DNA from: JAGWGI01 sp050749785 | GTDB taxonomy: Archaea > Micrarchaeota > Micrarchaeia > Micrarchaeales > CABMGC01 | Length of the DNA: 27,764 nucleotides | Reading direction: 5' to 3' | Assembly: GCA_050749785.1 (NCBI GenBank) | Contig: JBOGSA010000042.1 | Span: 1 to 27,764, forward strand | Part shown: positions 7,213 to 14,546 of the stretch, piece by piece | Position numbering within the stretch: position 1 is the stretch's first letter | Layout: every line of letters starts with the position of its first letter | Program-made: the position numbers and the translations under genes | The notes under the pieces: model-generated | Databases searched by the model: none | What the model saw: the letters and a program-made list of their open reading frames with translations, nothing else | Told to the model about the DNA's origin: nothing

Positions 7213-7530
7213 TCACAGCCTGTTCGGAAGCAAGAAGAACCTCGACTTCTTCATCAGCACAGCGCCCTCCCCTGTATACAACTGCTTTCTGTAGTGGCGC
7301 ATCTGGATCTCAAGCTGCTCCTCTTTCTTATAGTGCCTAAGTCTCTTGTTGTAATGCGACGCAAAATAGTTCCACGCCCCCAAGCTGAAGACGAAGCCCT
7401 TCTCTGTCGGCATCACCATATCGGTGTCCTCCTTGCTTGCAACGACCCTCATCGCCCAGTCGCCAAAGCCCCGCATAGCTTCCACAAACTTCGCTCTATT
7501 CTCCCCATGCAACCCACTCACCCAATACAT
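7213..7530 (-). CDS. Hypothetical small basic protein
   Basis: A protein of 105 residues from the ATG at 7530, or 108 from a GTG at 7539. It is rich in Arg, Lys, Tyr and His in its second half (NYFASHYNKRLRHYKKEEQL), has no Cys and no membrane segment, and I do not recognise a family. It is divergent from the 7633 gene. A CTTTAAG element about 20 nt upstream could be its TATA box. The gene stands alone between two oppositely oriented neighbours, so its coding status is moderately sure. Confidence 0.45.
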   Translation of the reverse strand: MYWVSGLHGENRAKFVEAMRGFGDWAMRVVASKEDTDMVMPTEKGFVFSLGAWNYFASHYNKRLRHYKKEEQLEIQMRHYRKQLYTGEGAVLMKKSRFFLLPNRL

Positions 7531-7604
7531 CTGGCGCACGTACTTTTCTTAAAGCTGCTCTTCAAGATAGCCAATCGTCTAAGTGCAATGCTTGTACGCA
7601 AGCA

Positions 7605-7612
7605 CTAAATAC
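7605..7612 (+). promoter_or_regulatory. TATA-like box for the 7633 gene
   Basis: CTAAATAC is centred 25 nt upstream of the second in-frame ATG (7633) but only 16 nt upstream of the first (7624). This favours a leaderless start at 7633. A TGCTTG/CAAGCA inverted repeat lies just upstream at 7589-7604. Confidence 0.4.
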
Positions 7613-7632
7613 TTTGTAAGAAAATGCTTAGC

Positions 7633-8199
7633 ATGGATAAGTTGCGTGCAAGACCTCTGGTAAAGCAAAAGGAATGGATGGTATTGCAGGGGTATAAAGA
7701 GCCCGATAAAGAAAAGAAGCACGGCCGGGAATTCGAGTTTCAGTTCCTGTGCAGGGGCGATGAGGCATGCAAGCGCATCAGGTTCCGCCAGGAGACAGGC
7801 ATTTTTGTCAAGCCGTCAATAAGGATGCCAGCTATTGTCACGAATGTTCTTGGCACACCATCATATTCAAGTCTCATCAAGAGCCCCTACAAGGATATCA
7901 AAAAACCGAATAGCTTTGTGACATGTGGCCACGAAGTCCCGCTGCCGATAGTATATGATGCGATGAGCGACAAGGTGCACTCTTTGGAGATCCAATGTTT
8001 CAGCTGTGGAACCACCCTGACGCTTGTCAATGGAGACATGGAGTTCAAGGTGAGCATGCCTGGCAGCAAGGAAATGGTGTCTAAAAACTTCGAGGTCCTG
8101 GCCATAGTTGACTTTGAGCACTACGATGATTACCCCAAGGACAAGGGAAGATTAAAGCTAATCATCGAGGATAAAGGGGAGCTCAGCAAGAGAGTATAA
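7633..8199 (+). CDS. Hypothetical protein with Cys motifs, operon partner of the ankyrin gene
   Basis: A 188-residue protein from ATG 7633; an ATG at 7624 is also in frame. It has no recognised family. Cys occur in FLCRGDEACKRI, FVTCGHEVPLP and IQCFSCGTTLTL, the last a CxxC knuckle, so a zinc site is plausible. The rest alternates short strands and charged turns. There is no membrane segment or signal peptide. The ankyrin gene follows after 9 nt on the same strand, so the two proteins are probably made together and may bind each other. Confidence 0.6.
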   Translation: MDKLRARPLVKQKEWMVLQGYKEPDKEKKHGREFEFQFLCRGDEACKRIRFRQETGIFVKPSIRMPAIVTNVLGTPSYSSLIKSPYKDIKKPNSFVTCGHEVPLPIVYDAMSDKVHSLEIQCFSCGTTLTLVNGDMEFKVSMPGSKEMVSKNFEVLAIVDFEHYDDYPKDKGRLKLIIEDKGELSKRV

Positions 8200-8208
8200 T
8201 GTGATTAA

Positions 8209-8988
8209 ATGGTTCAAGCATCTCCAGCGCAGCTTTTCGATTCAGCATTCACCGGAGATGCTGATGCAATAAAAGAACTAATAGAAAATGGATTGGATGT
8301 AAACACTTTAGATGAGGAGCAAAACAACGCTCTCATGTTTGCATCATACAGCGACAGGACAGAAATAATAGAATACCTAATTTCAAAGGGCATAGATGTA
8401 AACAATGTCAACAAACAAGGCTATACCGCAGTCATGCAGGCAGCAGAGAACGGAAGGCTCGATGTTGTGCGTCTCCTTGCAGAGCATGGAGCAAGCCTGA
8501 ACATAAAGGAAGCTAACGGCTATACAGCAATGAAGCTCGCATGCGACAGGGGTCATTTTCTGATAGTAAAGTACCTCTTTGAGCATGGCGGCGATGTGAA
8601 TGCCCCTGACAACAACGGCAACACGATTTTCATGTATGCGGTTTCTGGCAGCGACCTAGATATTGTGCGCTACATCGCTTCACGATGCCACGACATAAAC
8701 GAGAGGAATAAGTTCGGTCATAATGCGCTCATGTTCGCAGCTGAGAACAGCAACCTTAGGGTTGTCACCTACCTAGTTGCGGATAAGAGCTTCAATGTAA
8801 ATGCGCACAATGATTTTGGGAGGACGCCGCTTATGATTGCAGCGGAGAAAGGAAAGACAGACATTGTCATCTACCTCGTAGAACATGGGGCTGATGTGAA
8901 CCTAAAGGACAAGAAAGAGATGAGCGCATTTGATTATGCAAAGAAGGGCAAGTACAACGCTATAATGGATTTCCTAAGAACCCACTAA
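8209..8988 (+). CDS. Ankyrin-repeat protein
   Basis: The 259 residues are almost entirely about seven ankyrin repeats of about 33 residues, spanning residues 5-255. Clear copies are VNKQGYTAVMQAAENGRLDV, KEANGYTAMKLACDRGHFLI, DNNGNTIFMYAVSGSDLDIV, NKFGHNALMFAAENSNLRVV and NDFGRTPLMIAAEKGKTDIV. Such repeats form a curved protein-binding scaffold with no enzymatic activity of their own. No signal peptide or anchor is visible, so it is cytosolic or exported by an unknown route. It follows the Cys-motif gene by 9 nt, with GTGAT just before the ATG as a ribosome binding site. The partner could be that neighbour or a host protein; neither is shown by sequence. Confidence 0.92.
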   Translation: MVQASPAQLFDSAFTGDADAIKELIENGLDVNTLDEEQNNALMFASYSDRTEIIEYLISKGIDVNNVNKQGYTAVMQAAENGRLDVVRLLAEHGASLNIKEANGYTAMKLACDRGHFLIVKYLFEHGGDVNAPDNNGNTIFMYAVSGSDLDIVRYIASRCHDINERNKFGHNALMFAAENSNLRVVTYLVADKSFNVNAHNDFGRTPLMIAAEKGKTDIVIYLVEHGADVNLKDKKEMSAFDYAKKGKYNAIMDFLRTH

Positions 8989-8991
8989 CAG

Positions 8992-9735
8992 CTATTGGCT
9001 CTGGTTTGATTCAAAGACCTTCCTATACGCATCTACGGTCCCTATATCTATCCAAATTCCCTTACACTTCACCCCATGGGTTTCAGTTTTTTTCACCAGC
9101 CACTTTATGAAATATCCCATGGAGTCAGGATTGTTCTCGCCGTTTATGTATTCCTGGAAAAGTTTATCCGAGCCCTTTGGGAAAGCGTATATCCCGGTGC
9201 TTAGCAGATTTGTTTTCGGAGTTGTTGGCTTCTCCTCAAGCTCAACTATCCTATCTCCCTCCAAACTAACCACTCCGGATCTAGTAAGTAAATCCATAGA
9301 ATCTGTTTCATACAGTCCAATTGCAGCATTGCCTGTCTCCTTGAGCCTGCTTATTATCGCTCCGAGCCCAAAGTCGAAATAGTTGTCGCCGAATATGACC
9401 ATGAAGTCCGATTCCACCCTAGCACTCTTGAGCACGAACTCCACGCCCTTTATGCTGCCGAGTTTCTCGCCGTTGTGCAGTGTTGGTTCTACAAGAAGTT
9501 CAAGCCTCTTTGAAAATCCAGATGATGTCTTGGAGTTTATGTAGTATTCGAACTGATCAGCGAACTTCTGATTCGTATCTATTATTATCCTTGCAACATC
9601 CTTGTAGCTCTTGAGATCCTCTAGGATGTGATCTATCATCGGCCGTCCTTTCACCGGAAGAAGCGCCTTGGGAATAAAAGAGCCTATCGGCTCCATCCTT
9701 GTTCCGAAGCCTCCGCATAGCAATATTACATCCAT
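8992..9735 (-). CDS. Sugar-phosphate nucleotidylyltransferase
   Basis: It joins a sugar 1-phosphate to an NTP to give a nucleotide sugar for surface glycans or glycoprotein. The 247 residues carry the family start CGGFGTRMEPIGSFIPKALL (7-26) with the G-x-G-T-R-M nucleotide loop and the PKALLPVKGRPMI sugar-phosphate loop. GDNYFD (116-121) has the metal-binding Asp, VELEEKP follows, and WIDIGT lies near the end. This is the RfbA/RmlA-like NTP_transferase fold without a C-terminal left-handed beta-helix. The substrate (glucose-, mannose- or related 1-phosphate) cannot be told from sequence alone. It abuts the ankyrin gene tail-to-tail with 3 bp between them. Confidence 0.85.
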   Translation of the reverse strand: MDVILLCGGFGTRMEPIGSFIPKALLPVKGRPMIDHILEDLKSYKDVARIIIDTNQKFADQFEYYINSKTSSGFSKRLELLVEPTLHNGEKLGSIKGVEFVLKSARVESDFMVIFGDNYFDFGLGAIISRLKETGNAAIGLYETDSMDLLTRSGVVSLEGDRIVELEEKPTTPKTNLLSTGIYAFPKGSDKLFQEYINGENNPDSMGYFIKWLVKKTETHGVKCKGIWIDIGTVDAYRKVFESNQSQ

Positions 9736-9765
9736 AGAAACTGCCGATAATCATGGCACGCGCAA

Positions 9766-9773
9766 TTATAAAT
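9766..9773 (+). promoter_or_regulatory. TATA box of the 9796 gene, possibly bidirectional
   Basis: TTATAAAT is centred 27 nt before the ATG at 9796, so that gene is probably leaderless. Read backwards the same bases give ATTTATAA, and the divergent transferase starts 30-35 nt away, so one box may serve both directions. Confidence 0.5.
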
Positions 9774-9795
9774 CCTTTCGCAACTAATTATCCTC

Positions 9796-10677
9796 ATGAA
9801 AGCAATTGGCATAGGAATAATAGCGATACTGGCCATTTTGGTACTCGGTGGAGCAGCAGCAACAGTCTATTACATAGGCGCAACAAGCACTCCAGCCGCA
9901 CTACCAAACCTATCCGCGAGTCCATCTGCTCAAGCGGCAATGAACACCCAGCTCTACAAAACACTCTCATCACAAAAGCTTGTCAACATAGTAAGCATAA
10001 CGCAAAACCAATCCGGCATTCCAACAATGCTTCTATACAACATCAGCTATTTAGGAAAAGTGGGACTCACATCTGATGTTGGAGGGGTGCAGATACCGAT
10101 AAGCGTGCCTGTATCAGTCACAAACTTAAAATATCTCAACGATTCCAAGCTTGCTCTCTTACTTGTAAATATACCGGTAATAGGTGGATTCAATGCATCG
10201 ATTGTAGACTTGGCAGGTTCGGTCTATGCGTGCACCCCACAAAGCATCTTCGCAAAGAATGCTACATACATTTGCTATGTGCAGCAGCCTACAAACATGT
10301 CAACACTAAACCTCTACTACTTCGCAACAGGCCTAAACCTAACTGTGACCAATGTGTATCCGAGTGCATTCAATAATGATTCATGCATCTTCCTCAACTC
10401 AACATTCACAATACCGCTGAATAGCGTGCAGGGCTTCCTTAACCGGCTCTCATTCCTTAACGGTGTAACAAATGTTACCTCCATAACTAGCATCAGCGGG
10501 ATTCTGCAGACGTGCGTCTCAACAGATAGCAACCTACCCGACACTCTTGATATGAATCTTTATCTATACCACAACAATACCTTTACAACCGCAAGCCTTG
10601 AACTTAGCCAGACAGGCAGCAGTAGCATAGTTTCAGATGCGGCGATAAAGAATCTTCCAGGGTCTATATCACCATAG
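9796..10677 (+). CDS. Hypothetical membrane-anchored extracellular protein
   Basis: The 293 residues begin with a classic signal anchor (MKAIGIGIIAILAILVLGGA) followed by a Ser/Pro/Ala-rich linker and a long exported domain full of N-x-S/T sites, suggesting N-glycosylation. Four Cys (in VYACTPQ, TYICYVQ, DSCIFL and LQTCVST) could form two disulfides outside the cell. I recognise no family. It heads a probable operon with the rhodanese (gap of 3-9 nt) and the dCTP deaminase-like gene. The functional link between a surface protein and those two is not obvious, so shared transcription may be simple compaction. Confidence 0.7.
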   Translation: MKAIGIGIIAILAILVLGGAAATVYYIGATSTPAALPNLSASPSAQAAMNTQLYKTLSSQKLVNIVSITQNQSGIPTMLLYNISYLGKVGLTSDVGGVQIPISVPVSVTNLKYLNDSKLALLLVNIPVIGGFNASIVDLAGSVYACTPQSIFAKNATYICYVQQPTNMSTLNLYYFATGLNLTVTNVYPSAFNNDSCIFLNSTFTIPLNSVQGFLNRLSFLNGVTNVTSITSISGILQTCVSTDSNLPDTLDMNLYLYHNNTFTTASLELSQTGSSSIVSDAAIKNLPGSISP

Positions 10678-10686
10678 TGAGTGCAC

Positions 10687-11010
10687 ATGAACAGCGATGT
10701 AAAAGAAGTTGATCTTGACGAGGCAAAGCGCATAGTGGACTCCACAGGTAAGAAGTTCGTTTGGATAGGCGGAGAGACGCGCGTGCCTGTGCCTGAGATA
10801 CTTGATGTTAGCGACACGCAGGTGCTTGCAATCCCGGGCGATGAGATAAGGCACTTTGACAGCGATAGATTGAAGATACTCAAAGATTGTGTGATCGTGT
10901 GTCCGCACGGAAGGACATCACTTATGATCGCAAAATATCTAAAGGGAAAGAATATCGATGCTTACAGTCTTAAGGGCGGGATTGCAGGAATTATAGGAGA
11001 GAATTATTAG
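10687..11010 (+). CDS. Single-domain rhodanese-like protein
   Basis: The 107 residues form one rhodanese fold. The active-site loop is IVCPHGRTSLMIAKYL with Cys at the catalytic position, followed by GKNIDAYSLKGGIAGI, the usual closing helix and glycine turn. These proteins carry persulfide sulfur for thiolation or redox chemistry. The N-terminal part (VDLDEAKRIVDSTGKKFVWI) matches the usual start except that the ordinary D-x-R block is shortened to GETRVPVPEI. Start ATG 10687; GTG 10681 is also possible. It is the second gene of the 9796 operon, and its stop is 7 nt before the next ATG. Confidence 0.75.
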   Translation: MNSDVKEVDLDEAKRIVDSTGKKFVWIGGETRVPVPEILDVSDTQVLAIPGDEIRHFDSDRLKILKDCVIVCPHGRTSLMIAKYLKGKNIDAYSLKGGIAGIIGENY

Positions 11011-11017
11011 TGATAAA

Positions 11018-11482
11018 ATGTTTCTAAGCGACAAAGACATAAAAGAACTGATTCAGCGAAAAGAGGATCCGCTTGCTATCAAGCCGTACAACGAGGCAAG
11101 GCTGACTCCCAACGGCTACGATATGTCGATTGAGGTGATCGATGCCGAAGGCAAGACGATTGCAACATCCACATATGAGATAAAGCCGAACGAGCTGATC
11201 AGAGTCAAGACGGTCGAGACAATAGAGACTCCGAACGGCCACATGGGCATCATGCTTCTGCGCAGCAGGTACACAAGGCAGGGCCTTCTTGGGCTTTTTG
11301 CGGTAATAGACAGCGGATTCAAGGGAGTGATCAAGGCATCGATAAAGAACCTGAGCAGCGAGACAATACCAATCAAGCTTGACGATGGTGTAATCCACCT
11401 TATACTTGCAACAATGTCCTCGGGCTCTGAGGTGCCGTATGGAACTTCAGCCGAAAAGCACCACTGGCAGAACCAGAAATAG
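11018..11482 (+). CDS. dCTP deaminase/dUTPase-family protein lacking the catalytic Glu
   Basis: The 154 residues have the fold pattern of the Dcd/dUTPase family: MFLSDKDIKELI, RLTPNGYDMSIE (canonical PxSyDvrlg) and RSRYTRQGLLGLFAVIDSGF (82-101), the trimer-interface active-site stretch. In dCTP deaminase the segment reads D.GFEG, where the Glu activates water to deaminate cytosine; here it is DSGFKG, so Glu is Lys at residue 102. The Ser and Arg of the active site (S83, R87) are present, but the usual GQ near 125 is VIHL. Deamination is therefore doubtful. It may be a dUTPase-like enzyme or a nucleotide-binding relic. GTGAT precedes the ATG. It converges on the HD phosphohydrolase gene with 3 bp between them. 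Confidence 0.75.
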   Translation: MFLSDKDIKELIQRKEDPLAIKPYNEARLTPNGYDMSIEVIDAEGKTIATSTYEIKPNELIRVKTVETIETPNGHMGIMLLRSRYTRQGLLGLFAVIDSGFKGVIKASIKNLSSETIPIKLDDGVIHLILATMSSGSEVPYGTSAEKHHWQNQK

Positions 11483-11485
11483 AAT

Positions 11486-12055
11486 TTATTTCTTCACAGT
11501 CTCATTGAACATCTTGGCAAACATCTCGTAGGCACCTTTCTCCACAATTGCCATCTCTCTGTTTCCTAGCGCCTGTTCATTCCTTGCATATATCACTACA
11601 TCTATGCAATCAGCCATCTTCACAATTCTTGCCTCAACGCTATTCTTTCCCTTCTCCTCTCTATAGAGGTCGTAGTACATCTTTGTGAGTTTCTTGTTGC
11701 CCAATCTCTTATAGAGATCCTGGATAACATAGTCTCCTAATTTGTCAAGGCTCTTGCGCAATTCCTTGGATATCTTGCCGTGGCTGTACTTCGCATCGAA
11801 ATTCACATCACCTGATACGACCTCATCGTTATCATGGGTCACAGCAATCCTAAGAACGCGTTCGGTGTTGTTTTTCACACCAAGCTCATTCAAGTGGTCG
11901 GAGAGCACCATTGCAATCAGTGTCACAGCACCCTCGTGCTCCATGACGTTTTGTTGTCTGATTATCTGCTTTGTGTTGTATCTTTGGATCGAATTGGTGC
12001 GCTGTATCGTGTGCTCTAGGAAGTTGTTGATTATGCTGTCAAATGAAGTTCTCAT
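11486..12055 (-). CDS. HD-domain phosphohydrolase, YfbR-like
   Basis: The 189 residues form an HD-domain metal enzyme. Visible residues are NVMEHEGAV with His40, then THDNDEVVSGDVNFDAKY (73-90), giving the H-D pair (74-75), Glu78 and Asp83 exactly as in YfbR-type 5'-deoxynucleotidases (HD..E...GD). A later Asp in VKMADCID completes the H..HD..D site. YfbR removes phosphate from deoxynucleoside monophosphates. Lying opposite a dCTP deaminase-family gene, it fits dNTP-pool control, though the neighbours converge and are not co-transcribed. A role on other nucleotides is equally possible. Confidence 0.82.
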   Translation of the reverse strand: MRTSFDSIINNFLEHTIQRTNSIQRYNTKQIIRQQNVMEHEGAVTLIAMVLSDHLNELGVKNNTERVLRIAVTHDNDEVVSGDVNFDAKYSHGKISKELRKSLDKLGDYVIQDLYKRLGNKKLTKMYYDLYREEKGKNSVEARIVKMADCIDVVIYARNEQALGNREMAIVEKGAYEMFAKMFNETVKK

Positions 12056-12126
12056 AGCTATAGATTAGAAAAGAGGATTTTTGTAGTTATCCTTGCCCAG
12101 AGGTCGCCAAAGCTAACATATGATTA

Positions 12127-12156
12127 ACCAAAGTTACAATAAAATATAACCTAGGT
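12127..12156. promoter_or_regulatory. Palindromic operator copy 1, upstream of the AbiE promoter
   Basis: ACCAAAGTTA, ten bases, then TAACCTAGGT: arms match in 8 of 10 positions. The sequence closely matches copy 2, 62 bp downstream. Copy 1 lies upstream of the TATA box at 12171-12180. Confidence 0.6.
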
Positions 12157-12170
12157 AATCTAATAGGAAG

Positions 12171-12180
12171 ATTTTTATAT
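12171..12180 (+). promoter_or_regulatory. TATA box of the AbiE-type operon
   Basis: ATTTTTATAT lies between two palindromic operators. A transcript starting about 25 nt downstream would begin near 12203, inside the open frame that starts with ATG 12186. This raises the possibility of a later start, such as TTG 12231. Confidence 0.45.
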
Positions 12181-12185
12181 CTTAT

Positions 12186-12884
12186 ATGACCACAGTTATA
12201 ATAAAATATAACTTTGGTGATTATATTAAATTGCCGCTCTCAAACAGACTAAGGAAAAGATCTCAGCGAGATATTGCGCTCTTAGAGGATGTATTGGTTA
12301 GGATAATTTATGAAATTGACAACACAGTTGAAATACACGGAGGTACGGCAATCTGGCGGTGTTTTGGCGGGAGAAGGTTTTCAAAGGACATTGACGTGTA
12401 TCTAGAATCGCAGGAGAAGCTAGAGGAGCTCAAAGCAAGGATAGGAATTACTGCTGAAAAATATGGGGCAAAATTATCTAAATTCAAAGACACTGGAAAT
12501 CTGATCTTTGCCGAGCTTTTGCTTGATGACATACATTCGGAGATAGATATAAATTACAAGAGCTATTACAAAAATCCCGTGATCAAGAATTATGAGACCC
12601 TTGACGGCACCATCTATGAAGTCCTCATACCCCCACCAGAAGCCTTATTGGCGGAGAAGATTGAGGCATACAACGACCGCAAGTCAATAACGGATCTCTA
12701 TGATATTCGCATTCTGGCAGACTTTGTGCGGGTTGATGAGGTAAGTAAGCAATTGAAGACGTTCCTGTTAAACATAAAGAATCCTGGCAAGGAAGAGGAA
12801 GATAGGCTCAAGAACCTTATTTACGAGGGGCCACTTCCCACATTTAAGACGCTTGTTGAGTACATAAAGAGCAAGATTTCATGA
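12186..12884 (+). CDS. abiEii: AbiEii-type nucleotidyltransferase toxin
   Basis: The 232 residues belong to the AbiEii/AbiGii toxin family of type IV systems. These MNT-fold enzymes add nucleotides to a target (tRNA acceptor ends in studied members) and stop growth, often during phage attack. HGGTAIWRCFGG (51-62) holds the GG-x-T signature, RFSKDIDVYLE (64-74) holds the D-x-D metal pair, and the PEALLAEKIEAYNDRKSITDLYDI block has the conserved Lys and Asp. The ATG at 12186 sits just after a TATA box, so translation may start later, at TTG 12231 (217 residues); the core begins only at about residue 30. The antitoxin gene overlaps by ATGA. Confidence 0.85.
   Translation: MTTVIIKYNFGDYIKLPLSNRLRKRSQRDIALLEDVLVRIIYEIDNTVEIHGGTAIWRCFGGRRFSKDIDVYLESQEKLEELKARIGITAEKYGAKLSKFKDTGNLIFAELLLDDIHSEIDINYKSYYKNPVIKNYETLDGTIYEVLIPPPEALLAEKIEAYNDRKSITDLYDIRILADFVRVDEVSKQLKTFLLNIKNPGKEEEDRLKNLIYEGPLPTFKTLVEYIKSKIS
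12189..12218. promoter_or_regulatory. Palindromic operator copy 2, over the predicted transcript start
   Basis: ACCACAGTTA, ten bases, then TAACTTTGGT: arms match in 9 of 10. With copy 1 it shares the 19-mer core AGTTAyAATAAAATATAAC. It lies just downstream of the TATA box, where a bound AbiEi antitoxin would block initiation. Confidence 0.6.
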
Positions 12885-13483
12885 CCAAATACATAGACGC
12901 AATCAGGAAAGAATTCAATAACTCGGACTTTCCTGTTTTCACACTCACCGATATGAAAGTTCTGCTTAGTGGAAAGCACATCAGCCCAGCATACCTAAAA
13001 ATGCTCGTGAACCACATGCTGAAAAGCAGGACGATAAGAAGGATAAGCCGCGGGGTGTACACCTTCCACAACGATATCGCTGTTGTAGGCTTTGCGTATA
13101 GGCCATTTTATTATGGGCTAGAGGACGCCTTGTCGTATAGGAATCTGTGGACACAAGCAACGAATCCCGTAGTAGTGACCCCCAATGGCGTCAGGGAGGG
13201 AATTAGGAAATTCGGCGGCGGGAATTACATGGTAAAAAGAGTAAAGCCGAAACTCTTTTTTGGTTTTAATTTTATAAGGTATTATGATTTTTGGATTCCA
13301 GTCTCAGATTTCGAAAAGACGCTAATAGACCTCATTTACTACAAGCATGGCATTAGAAAAGAGGCACTAAAGCCACTTGCGCAAGCCATAGACAAAGCCA
13401 GATTAGACGAATATCTCAAACAATACAGCAACGCCTTCAAGAAAAAGGTATATGCGCAACTCGAAAAAGGTAAAGATGGCTAG
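12881..13483 (+). CDS. abiEi: AbiEi-type antitoxin / transcriptional regulator
   Basis: The 200 residues form an AbiEi-type antitoxin. An N-terminal winged helix (about 15-65: FTLTDMKVLLSGKHISPAYL, then RTIRRISRGVYTF) is followed by the family's C-terminal domain with GLEDALSYRNLW, VVVTPNGVREG and VSDFEKTLIDLIYY. In studied AbiE systems this protein neutralises the toxin without binding it and represses its own operon at inverted repeats. Two such repeats flank this promoter. Its ATG overlaps the toxin stop (ATGA), so the toxin gene comes first, the reverse of the usual abiEi–abiEii order. A 23S-derived 47-bp repeat begins 15 bp after its stop. Confidence 0.82.
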   Translation: MTKYIDAIRKEFNNSDFPVFTLTDMKVLLSGKHISPAYLKMLVNHMLKSRTIRRISRGVYTFHNDIAVVGFAYRPFYYGLEDALSYRNLWTQATNPVVVTPNGVREGIRKFGGGNYMVKRVKPKLFFGFNFIRYYDFWIPVSDFEKTLIDLIYYKHGIRKEALKPLAQAIDKARLDEYLKQYSNAFKKKVYAQLEKGKDG

Positions 13484-13498
13484 CCAAGGCTACAAAAC

Positions 13499-13545
13499 AA
13501 AAAATGTGAGAAGTGAGCTTGTGTGTTAGGATTTAGTAGCGGTGC
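13499..13545. repeat. 47-bp direct repeat copy A: displaced copy of the 23S rRNA 3' terminus
   Basis: Identical over 47 bases to 14547-14593. On the minus strand it holds the last part of 23S rRNA, the 15-nt strand of the processing stem and a T6 run. It lies 20 bp beyond the Fic stop and marks the distal edge of a cassette of about 1.05 kb. Confidence 0.9.
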
Positions 13546-13565
13546 TTTGCTGGTCGATTAGCATT

Positions 13566-14444
13566 TTAAGTGATCTTATTCGCCTCTAAATACTTCCTGA
13601 AAAACCATTCAACAAATATCCGCTCACTGTCCACAGTATTGGATCTTTTTAGCGCTGTGTAGTATCCAAATCTGTCAGTATATTTCACATCAATCATTGG
13701 ATATCCAAATCTGTTCAACACGAAATTCATCATAAGTCTAGATACTCTTCCATTGCCATCGCCAAAAGGATGTATTGTCACAAATTTTAGGTGCACGAGT
13801 GCGGCTAGTCTGACTGGATGCATTTCATCTTCTACCCTATGATACCAACTAAAGAAATCCTCAAGCAAATCATCAAGCCTTTCGGCTTTCGGAGGTACAA
13901 AATCTGTCCTATTTATCAGAACTGGATATTTGCGGATTTTTCCTGCCAAATCACCCTTTGTTTCGCTAAATAGATTCCTATGCCAGTTTACAACAGTGTC
14001 AAGAGATAGATCATTTTTTTCCTTCAAGATTGCATAAAAAACTTCCCTGTGACGTTCAGCTTCTTTTATATCGTAGAGGCCCGCATTCTCAGGGGTCTTT
14101 TTATCGATAAGCAACTTTACGGTGTCGGGATAGCTAAGTTTTGATCCCTCGATTCTCTGCGTATCATAAGTGAACCTTACCATGAATGCTTCAAGATTAT
14201 TTTCCCTTACGCTTTGCGGTGTCTTGGCTAAAGTTTTTCTGTAGCACATCTTTATTTTATCAAATTCTTTGTACCATTTTTCATTATACAAATCCTCAAT
14301 CAACTGTTCCTTCAATTTTGCGAGATTGCTCGGAAGTTTTTTTCCTAAATATTTCCTTTTTTTGTAGAATCTATTTCCTTCTCTGATGCTGTGCTCTAAG
14401 TAATAGTAAGTGGTACCTGCACGTTTAATCGTCTTGATATACAC
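13566..14444 (-). CDS. fic: Class II Fic-domain protein (AMP transferase) in a repeat-bounded cassette
   Basis: Fic enzymes transfer AMP from ATP to target-protein hydroxyls. The motif HPFGDGNGR is complete (about residues 225-233 in this reading) with the catalytic His. TQRIEGS (about 95-101) matches the self-inhibitory [S/T]xxxE[G/N] helix that makes class II Fic proteins silent until released. The N-terminal 60 residues resemble the extension of archaeal Fic proteins. The frame is open to a TTG at 14465, but the TATA box covers 14464-14473, so I choose GTG 14444, 25 nt from its centre, as a leaderless start (292 residues). The gene is the only one between two 47-bp copies of the 23S 3' end, and its transcript should end in one of them. 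Confidence 0.88.
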   Translation of the reverse strand: MYIKTIKRAGTTYYYLEHSIREGNRFYKKRKYLGKKLPSNLAKLKEQLIEDLYNEKWYKEFDKIKMCYRKTLAKTPQSVRENNLEAFMVRFTYDTQRIEGSKLSYPDTVKLLIDKKTPENAGLYDIKEAERHREVFYAILKEKNDLSLDTVVNWHRNLFSETKGDLAGKIRKYPVLINRTDFVPPKAERLDDLLEDFFSWYHRVEDEMHPVRLAALVHLKFVTIHPFGDGNGRVSRLMMNFVLNRFGYPMIDVKYTDRFGYYTALKRSNTVDSERIFVEWFFRKYLEANKIT

Positions 14445-14463
14445 AAGATAGTTATGTGTCCAC

Positions 14464-14473
14464 AAATATAAAT
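14464..14473 (-). promoter_or_regulatory. TATA box of the Fic gene
   Basis: ATTTATATTT on the minus strand is centred at 14469 and predicts initiation near 14443, coinciding with GTG 14444-14442. Confidence 0.5.
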
Positions 14474-14546
14474 AATCTTCTATTTTTCATTAAATGTGGT
14501 CACACAAAACGTTGATGCATGCGGCTCAGCTAGAGGTTGTTAAATA

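Noticed and set aside
11024..11398. 124-codon minus-strand frame
   Set aside because: Antisense to the dCTP deaminase-like gene, which has clear family motifs.
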